From: Guadua angustifolia | Taxonomy: Eukaryota; Streptophyta; Magnoliopsida; Poales; Poaceae | Length of the DNA: 64,000 bases | Assembly (NCBI GenBank): GCA_036346375.1 | Contig: JAYEVE010000989.1 | Span: forward strand, 1-64,000 | Direction of reading: 5' to 3' | Shown: piece after piece, positions 58,060 to 64,000 of the stretch | Layout: each line of letters begins with the position of its first letter | Numbering within the stretch: position 1 is the first letter of the stretch | Translations under genes and position numbers: made by a program | Notes under the pieces: generated by a model | The model's input: the letters and a program-made list of their open reading frames with translations, nothing else | What the model was told of the DNA's origin: nothing | The model's database searches: none

Positions 58060-58540
58060 ATTGGTGCTGCACACGATCATTGCTTACCAAACTCGTAGAC
58101 GACGACCTGTCATTTCGCGGATTGGGACGATCGTGCCGGAGATCCGACGGCGCCGGCTGCCCTCGTGGGCTCACCGGGCCAAGAGCTCACTTCCTCGGTG
58201 CCCGGCGGGCCGGCGGTGGGGCGAGGACGCCGACGATAGCGAGTTTGCCAGCACGAGCAAGTGGCGGCGGGAGCCCGTCGACGCGGGGGAGGGGGGACGC
58301 GGCGGGAGTCCGGAAGGTACGGAAGCGCAGTCGGGGCGCCAGAGCGAGCCGAGCGAGGGCCGGGGGGAGTCGAAGCTCCGATCGAGGGAAGACGCCGGCC
58401 TGGGGGACTGGGGGAGCGCCGCCCGGGGAGATCCAAGACTGTGGCCGGCGGGGTAGGGGAAGGGGACTTCAGATCTGGGGCAGGCACCAGCCGGGCACGG
58501 GAGAAACCGAGAGGAGAGGTGGGACCATGAGACTTTGGTG
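58060..58540 (-). other. GC-rich, gene-derived block in CACTA-2
   Basis: A sharp GC-rich island of about 470 bases sits inside AT-rich CACTA sequence. All frames are Pro/Arg/Gly-rich without family resemblance, and open frames occur on both strands. Composition resembles the 5' UTR or first exon of a grass gene, so a captured fragment is likely but unproven. Confidence 0.4.
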
Positions 58541-58599
58541 ATTTGTTAAGTCACGCTAGTGATTTGGTAAGTGCTGAGTGCTGACTGGTGGCAGCCCGA

Positions 58600-58824
58600 T
58601 CCATATTTCCAATCGGGATATCCGAATAACGCAAATATCCAATATCCGGTTACCGATCCATATTTTTCGGATAGTGTACGTTTCGAATCCGATCCGATAT
58701 CCGTTTTCAACTATCCGGATTCGGATCCGACCCGATATCCGATTTTCTTCCCAGTTCCGATTTTAACCGGATCCGGATCCGGCTCCGGATCGAGCGGAAA
58801 ATATCCGTCCCGTTTTCACCCCTA
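58600..58824. repeat. Truncated hAT-like repeat in CACTA-2
   Basis: Dense GGATATCCG and CGGATCCGGATC words end in CCCGTTTTCACCCCTA, the same kind of end as the hAT element at 60315-61365 (complement TAGGGGTGAAAACGG). A matching left end and 8-bp TSD were not found, so it appears truncated. Confidence 0.55.
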
Positions 58825-59621
58825 GTTTGGTCCCACAAGTCCTTGTTGACGAGTACATTCGAATCTATCCTAGAAGTCCAAATATTAAGATAACTAGGAT
58901 AGTTTTCGTGGTGTGACACGTCATGTGTGTTGTTTTTTTCACAGAAATAATTTTATTTTTTTGGTTCACCAATATAAAAATTTTTGCTCTTTTTTATTTT
59001 ATATTTTTAAAGTGCATTACAGAGTACTTGGCAGTGTTGAATGATCACAATTTTCTTTATGTTCACCTACCAACACAGGTGTCAAGTATAGTAACATGAC
59101 CATTAAGTGTTGTAGGGTAATTCATGGACTATGTTCCCATGGATTAATGCAAGAATTGTACACATAGGTGTTAGCAACATGTATTATGTGTTGCAGTTGA
59201 GTTTTCATGCAACACAAACAATATGTGTTGCAAAGTGTGTGTTAGAATAGATTGATCTTGTTGTAGTGTGTGCTCTGAAATTATATGTGGCTAGCTAATT
59301 TGCTGATGAGATGATCTGATGTTCCCCTGCACCCCCCTTTATATAGCAGAGAGGCGCGGGTTACATGAAGGAGTCCTGATCGGATACAGAGTAGGGATCA
59401 TATCTTATATACATAACCGTTTGGGTAACGGCTTAGATTACGATTGTATCCTATCTAATCCGGATCAGTTGCTATCTTCAGGGTTTCCTTGTTTGGCACG
59501 TTTGGCGCACCCTTGGTTTCTTCTATTTCCATACAACCAGCTTGGCTCGGCCCGGTCTGGTCTAATTGGGCCTCGCAGACCTGCCTTGCAGATACCCGTG
59601 ATGTGTATGCTCCACAGTCAT

Positions 59622-59740
59622 AGGGGCCTTGTGGTCCTTTCCTCTTCCACGAGCTAGCCTTTGCGCACCATGATGTCGGCCTGTCTAGGCTCTTTTCCGG
59701 TTGGTTGACCTTTCGGCGATACCCCTTTGGGTCATCCGAG
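59622..59740 (-). repeat. LTR-like direct repeat, copy 2 (right piece)
   Basis: Continues the copy cut at 28558: GGGGCCTTGTGGTCCTTTCC to TACCCCTTTGGGTCATCC lines up with 28035-28150 of copy 1. Confidence 0.7.
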
Positions 59741-60314
59741 GGGTGTCGAGACACTTCCTTTTGGTGTACAAGCACAGCCTCAACCTCACCTATTTAAACT
59801 GGACGAGCTCCCTGTCGTGCTCCTTACCATCCCTAGTAACTCCTTCAAATACAAGCTCCAATTTCACTCGAGGCGCCTCCAATTTCGCCATGGTCGAAAT
59901 TCCCCATTCCAATTGAGCCATAGATTAACTCCTTAATTAGCAATCTATTATCCAATTAATTTAACATGAAGCATCCTCATCCATTACCAAACAAATCCAC
60001 CAAATCAATTTGGGCTTCCTTTTGCTGACCAGTCGCCGCCACGGACATCCCCTGCCGCCACGGCCCATCACCGTTGTGTCGCCACCATAGGTCACCTCTG
60101 CCCTGATCGACACCTTCCACAGCATCCTTAGGGTCTCCTCTTCCCATTTTGGTCCTTGCTCGTGCCTCTCGACCCCTGCTCTGCCGATGGCTAAGCTCGG
60201 TCGAAACTTCCATGGCGTTTGCTCCTGTGCGGTCTGCTCGGTTCCTCCCTCTACTTTCTATTTCCACTCGCTGACTGGGCCCCAAGTGAATAGTGTGCAA
60301 TGCTACCTTGAGAG
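59741..60314. other. Non-coding flank, GC-richer, no gene recognised
   Basis: Several short frames without family resemblance. The sequence probably continues the older retroelement in which the LTR-like repeat lies. Its last eight bases are the left TSD of the hAT element. Confidence 0.35.
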
Positions 60315-61365
60315 TAGGGATGAAAACGGATCGGATAATTTTTTACCGATCCAAATAATTTTTGGATACGGATTCTATCGGATCGGATATTTGTCGGATA
60401 GTATTGGATAGGATACAGATATAGATTTTTTTTGTCAGATGATACGGATTTGGTATCTCACTATCCGTCAGATAAGGATACGAATTTGGATAATCCAGAT
60501 ATTGATGAGTCAGATATCCGGATATGCATGTGGGCTAGGCCAACACTACTCTTTTGGCCTAAAAGGTTTCTTAAGTTCAAAATCGTTTTCTAATTTAATT
60601 AATCCATAAAGCAATTTTCAATTATTAGAATTGGCAAACCAACTTCAAAAATTACGAAATTTTTGAGAAAGTTCTAAACACAATTTAATATTTAAAAATT
60701 ATTTTCAAGATTTTATCATATTTTAAATTTTCCAAAAATTCAAACATTATTGTTCTTAATAGGAAAACATTTTAAATAAGTAGCTAAAATGCATAAAAAC
60801 TCATAAATAAATAATTTATTATTTTAAACATAGTTCAACAAAGAATATAAATCTTGGTCATTACATGGTAGTGTTATATACTTTTTCTAGATACATGGTA
60901 TATAAATGTTATCAAACTTTTAGTGTGTTATGTGTTTGTTTCCATACGTATCTCTCGAGCAAGGATTACTTTTATTTTGTATTTTTATCTATGTGTATAA
61001 TGAACTAATCATATGTGTGTGATAAATTAAATCTTATAAATTTTGTTTGTGACATGGTATGTAACTATTGTCTAAATGAATGAAAATGCTTATATTTGTT
61101 CACTTTTCAGTAATGTTTTGATCAAATCAACAAGTTATGTGTTTTTATTGATTTTTTATGTACAATCTAAGGGTATCATGTTTTCAAAAATATTGAAAAC
61201 CATATCTAATTCGATTCGTATTCGATCCGTATATGTATTCGATATTATCCGTATTTGTATTTGTATCTGGACTATTCGTATCCGATCCACATCCGAGAAA
61301 AAAAAATATGAAAACAAATATGCTAGAGCTATTATCTGCCTGTATCCGATCCGTTTTGACTCCTA
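60315..61365. mobile_element. Non-autonomous hAT transposon, 1051 bp, TSD CTTGAGAG
   Basis: Ends TAGGGATGAAAACGGATCGG and CCGATCCGTTTTGACTCCTA lie against a perfect 8-bp duplication CTTGAGAG (60307-60314 and 61366-61373). Subterminal regions are rich in GGATA/TATCC words that could fold back on each other. The centre is AT-rich, without transposase. Confidence 0.9.
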
Positions 61366-61639
61366 CTTGAGAGTAAATGGCATGTGGGTCTGATTTGAAT
61401 TGAGCCAAGTTAATGTCTAATTCAAAGGCAGTATGTAAAGATTTCATAAATCTATTTGGTTTAGTTAGCATCTCCGATTTCAATTAGTACCTCTAATTTG
61501 ACCAACACCCTTAGTCAGTAAATAAACTGAGCAAAACGCAAATAGTAAGCTATAATTAAGCGGTATATAATTAAACTCAAATAAAACTTGTCCCAAATAT
61601 AAATGTATGTACATGCCCTGTGAAAACCCTTATGCAGCA

Positions 61640-62136
61640 ACAGCAGACTGGAGAATTATGCATCTTTCGAAATGTCTGAATTCTACTGCCGGCCGGTCGA
61701 GTTCGCCATTGTAGTGCAGTCATTAGTAGAACGTAGAAAATTTTTGTGGAAGGACCTGACGAGGGACTAATGTTGTGTAAATTGCTCAGGATTTTAGCGG
61801 TCCTGTTTTTTTTTAATAAATTCATTGATAATCGTAGCTTTAATACGAACATCAATATTTGAATTTTCAAACGCATCAACTCAACTCCAAAATTCAAAAA
61901 ACTTTTTGGAGAGTCACTTTAGATTATTTAGAACTTAAATAAAATATTCTCGGACTTTGTGATGAATTGAATTTCAAGTTTCAAAATCAGAACAATAACT
62001 AGGTCTTTGGAAAAGTATTTTCTTTAAATGTCAAAATCCGAGAACATACAGAAAAATTCTGAAAATTCATAATGAATTCAAGAAAATAAATTGGCAACTT
62101 TTATATCTCAGTTTGGTGCAAATTTGGGATGTTACA
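61640..62136 (-). repeat. Chromovirus LTR fragment
   Basis: Its right end, read on the minus strand, is TGTAACATCCCAAATTTG, the same start as the chromovirus LTR at 33717, followed by AT-rich sequence of the same style. The left boundary and TSD are not visible, so only a fragment or a diverged solo LTR can be claimed. Confidence 0.5.
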
Positions 62137-63025
62137 AGGTACAATCCAAATTAACGGACCCAAATAACTTTATCTACAAAGCTAGCCAGTGCGAATTCAC
62201 GAGTTGCCGACTAGTTATGCTAATTAAACAAACAAAGTTTTAGCAATCCAAATTAACAAAAAAGGAAGTTTCCTACTATAAGATTCATATATGTTCTTTG
62301 ATTAAAAAGAAATATTACTTAAACAAAATATTTGGTGTGCTGCATGCACGGCCAATGACTAGTAAATTCTAATCCACAAGTTGAAGGTTAGTGTTACGAA
62401 ATTAACAACCTAAGAATAACTCAACAAATCCAATAACTAAAGTTACAAGTTTATGTAGGATCGATATAAACTAAAACTAGTAATCAGAACCTTATTGTGC
62501 CGGACCAAATTTTTGCTTGTATGCTGGACCAAATTTCGCACTGGACCAAATAAGAACGTATACGCCGGACCAAATTTTTACTGTGCCGAACCAAATCAAT
62601 TCACGTCGGACCAAACAAGACAGACTGACACATATTCACTAAAATAGTGATTCCTGAAGATCCAACTGTTAGATCGATGCGAAATTTTAACTGTAGAAAT
62701 AAGATTCAATTTCAAAGCTAATCCAAAAAGAATCAACTCGATCGGATCTATAGATCTCGAGGTATTACCTTCGTAAGATTACTGAATCAAATAATGACGG
62801 AAATTGAACGTTGAGGCCGGACTGAACAGAAATCACTTACGTCGGACTAAACTTCAGATGAGATTCCAACTACGCCGAACCAAGTTCACACGATGGTATA
62901 TCAGCTCCGTTCCTTTTTCCGCTAGAAAATCTCTTGCATACCACCAAAATTTCTTTTTACTAATCGCTAGCCTCCTTTTTCTTTGCAAGCCCTGCGCTAG
63001 ATAGCAAGCAATTTATCTAGTAAAT
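62137..63025 (-). repeat. Probable LTR of the right-edge SIRE-like copia, with a short GCCGGACCAAAT repeat
   Basis: This lies just downstream (minus strand) of a polypurine-like tract (63026-63036), where the 3' LTR should be. Words like CGGACCAAAT occur at 62501, 62525, 62542, 62566, 62587 and 62607, then more diverged at about 62814-62880. Exact LTR ends could not be found. Confidence 0.4.
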
Positions 63026-63036
63026 TCTCCCCTTTG
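63026..63036 (-). other. Polypurine-like tract of the right-edge copia
   Basis: On the minus strand the sequence reads AAAGGGGAGAA, in the expected place between the post-pol region and the LTR of a SIRE-like element. Confidence 0.5.
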
Positions 63037-63851
63037 ACAATGGATTCATCAAGAATACGAAAGAGAGAACAAAATATTTTTGTTTATTTTTTTATTTTTT
63101 ATGTACTGAACATTATAAATCATGCACAAATGTAACAAATTCATTACCAAGTCATGCTATCAAAAGTACTTGCACCCTCAAATCTACATATAAACAATGT
63201 AGAGTAAGCAAAACTAGAAATCAAGTACTATTAACGATTTTTTTGCATGGCATGATCTCCCTTCCTCAACAATCTTAAAACCTGAAAACATTGAATTTTT
63301 ATGCACTTTAAAAAACTGATTCATTAATTGATTGCAATAATAACAATTGCAAGGAATTACATGCACCATCGACCTTACTTTTCAACCATGCCAAGGCATA
63401 TAAGCTTAAGGTTTCATGGTTTCGGTCATACACAATCTCTTTCAAGTTCATATCAAAGTGCAATGATAAGCAGTCTCGTAAAGAAAAAGTGCGATAATAC
63501 ATAACCTTGATCTTACATTTATCAACACTCACTCTTTGAGCTTTAGCACTTAACTTTGATAAATTTTATATTTAGCATTTTTTGAGCAGGATCAAGATAG
63601 CTAAGAAAGTTCAATCATGATAATATTTAATTCAAGTTGTTATTCCATTTAAATAATTATGTCATAAACTACATCATATATGTATAAACGTGAAGTTGCA
63701 AAGACCTTGTAGCATAAACATGGTTTCAAATGACATATGTGTATGAAATATAATGCTCATTACTTTTTCATTATTTTCTTTTTTATTTTTATTTAAGAAA
63801 CACACAAAATAAAAAGAATTGTACAAAATCTATAAAATCTTCAAAAACTCC
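63037..63851 (-). other. AT-rich post-pol region of the right-edge copia
   Basis: Non-coding, about 800 bases, between the pol stop and the polypurine-like tract. SIRE/Maximus elements typically have a long region here, sometimes with an envelope-like ORF. None is seen in this copy. Confidence 0.45.
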
Positions 63852-63998
63852 TTAAAAAATAACCCATCGATGAACCAACCCAAGTTCTTCCCGAATAAAA
63901 GCAAAACGAGAAGAAGATAAAAGTTTTGTGAAAATATTTGCCAATTGATGTTCAGTATCCACATGATGAAGCACAATATTTCTCTTTTCTACATGATC
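63852..63998 (-). pseudogene. Copia (SIRE-like) pol C-terminus, RNase H end, cut by window edge
   Basis: Minus-strand translation reads DHVEKRNIVLHHVDTEHQLA, then NIFTKLLSSSRFAFIREELG and LVHRWVIF, stop at 63852. This is the conserved end of copia RNase H (the usual form has DIFTK), with the wording typical of the SIRE/Maximus clade. The rest of the element lies beyond base 64000, so whether its pol is intact cannot be judged. Confidence 0.8.
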
Positions 63999-64000
63999 TC

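Larger units (their letters stand above)
57198..59268. mobile_element. CACTA-2: non-autonomous CACTA transposon, 2071 bp, TSD TGT
   Basis: Ends CACTACAACA and TTGTTGTAGTG, TSD TGT (57195-57197 and 59269-59271), insertion point confirmed by the unsplit LTR. The right arm (58825-59268) is closely similar to that of CACTA-1 (50254-50702), but the left arm is different, so the two share only part of their structure. No transposase was seen. It carries a GC-rich gene-like block and a fragment of a hAT-like repeat. Confidence 0.92.
28559..59616 (-). mobile_element. Tat-2: Ty3/gypsy Tat-lineage retrotransposon with nested insertions, TSD GTCAT
   Basis: TSD GTCAT lies at 28554-28558 and 59617-59621. 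LTRs are 28559-29030 and 57071-59616, the latter being 472 bp after removing a CACTA element and its TSD. Element order on the minus strand is LTR, primer site, gag, protease, RT, RNase H, additional RNase H, integrase, then [chromovirus inserted at 33717-51151], then the 3' region with plus-strand antisense ORFs and degenerate tandem repeats, then LTR. The LTRs differ at 32 of 472 aligned bases by my count, the oldest dated insertion here. The target was itself an LTR-like repeat. Confidence 0.93.
57071..59616 (-). repeat. Tat-2 LTR, right copy (5' LTR of the element), split by CACTA-2
   Basis: 127 bases (57071-57197) plus 345 bases (59272-59616) reconstitute 472 bases, exactly the length of the left LTR. 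It ends TGCTCCACA before TSD GTCAT. Confidence 0.93.

Noticed and set aside
58061..58541. Several overlapping long frames on both strands in the GC-rich block
   Set aside because: All are Arg/Gly/Pro low-complexity frames from GC-rich DNA with no recognisable domain; reported only as a possible captured fragment.
1..64000. An intact autonomous transposable element or a new defence or biosynthetic system
   Set aside because: Every element with recognisable coding sequence has stops, frameshifts or missing parts, and no cluster of unrelated host genes was found.

Overview
This window is eukaryotic, and almost certainly nuclear DNA of a grass (Poaceae). It is mostly nested transposable elements around one recognisable host-type gene of the DUF4220/DUF594 family, which is strongly expanded in grasses. 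No bacterial-type operons, CRISPR arrays, rRNA or tRNA genes were seen. Nearly every long open frame is retrotransposon protein, and most carry stops or frameshifts.

Layout. 1-1881: AT-rich DNA ending in a Ty1/copia primer site and a short gag remnant. About 2000-12495: a minus-strand Ty3/gypsy element of the Tat type (Tat-1). It has gag, protease, RT, two RNase H domains and integrase on the minus strand, and an intron-containing antisense gene on the plus strand at 2421-5463. Its right LTR is present and its left LTR was not found. 12496-14200: a SIRE-like copia 3' end and LTR. 15231-21056: a DUF4220/DUF594 locus with a relic of a paralogue, a 5'-truncated LINE flanked by a 198-bp direct duplication that includes the start codon, a tRNA-derived SINE cluster that breaks the reading frame, and an 11-residue coding minisatellite. 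21073-27228: a copia element just after the DUF4220 stop codon (TSD TGGTT), itself holding a hAT element (8-bp TSD) and a short poly(A) retroposon (15-bp TSD).

28559-59616 is a 31-kb nest. Its outer shell is a second Tat element (Tat-2, minus strand, TSD GTCAT, both LTRs 472 bp once an insertion is removed). Inside it sits a plus-strand chromovirus (33717-51151, TSD TGTAG, LTRs of about 3.3 kb). The 3' LTR of the chromovirus holds a 5.6-kb CACTA transposon (45106-50702, TSD CTT) carrying exons of the host splicing-factor gene Cactin. The right LTR of Tat-2 holds a related 2.1-kb CACTA (57198-59268, TSD TGT). Substitutions counted by hand between LTR pairs agree with the nesting order: Tat-2 is oldest (32/472), the chromovirus intermediate (about 4-5% over a sampled stretch), and the separate copia youngest (9 in about 452). 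59617-64000 holds an interrupted LTR-like repeat, a 1051-bp hAT element, a chromovirus LTR fragment and the 3' part of a minus-strand SIRE-like copia that runs off the right edge.

No wholly new system stands out. The items most worth following are the Cactin capture by CACTA, the 198-bp duplication made with the LINE insertion, the coding minisatellite in the DUF4220/DUF594 gene, and the intron-bearing antisense genes in both Tat elements.
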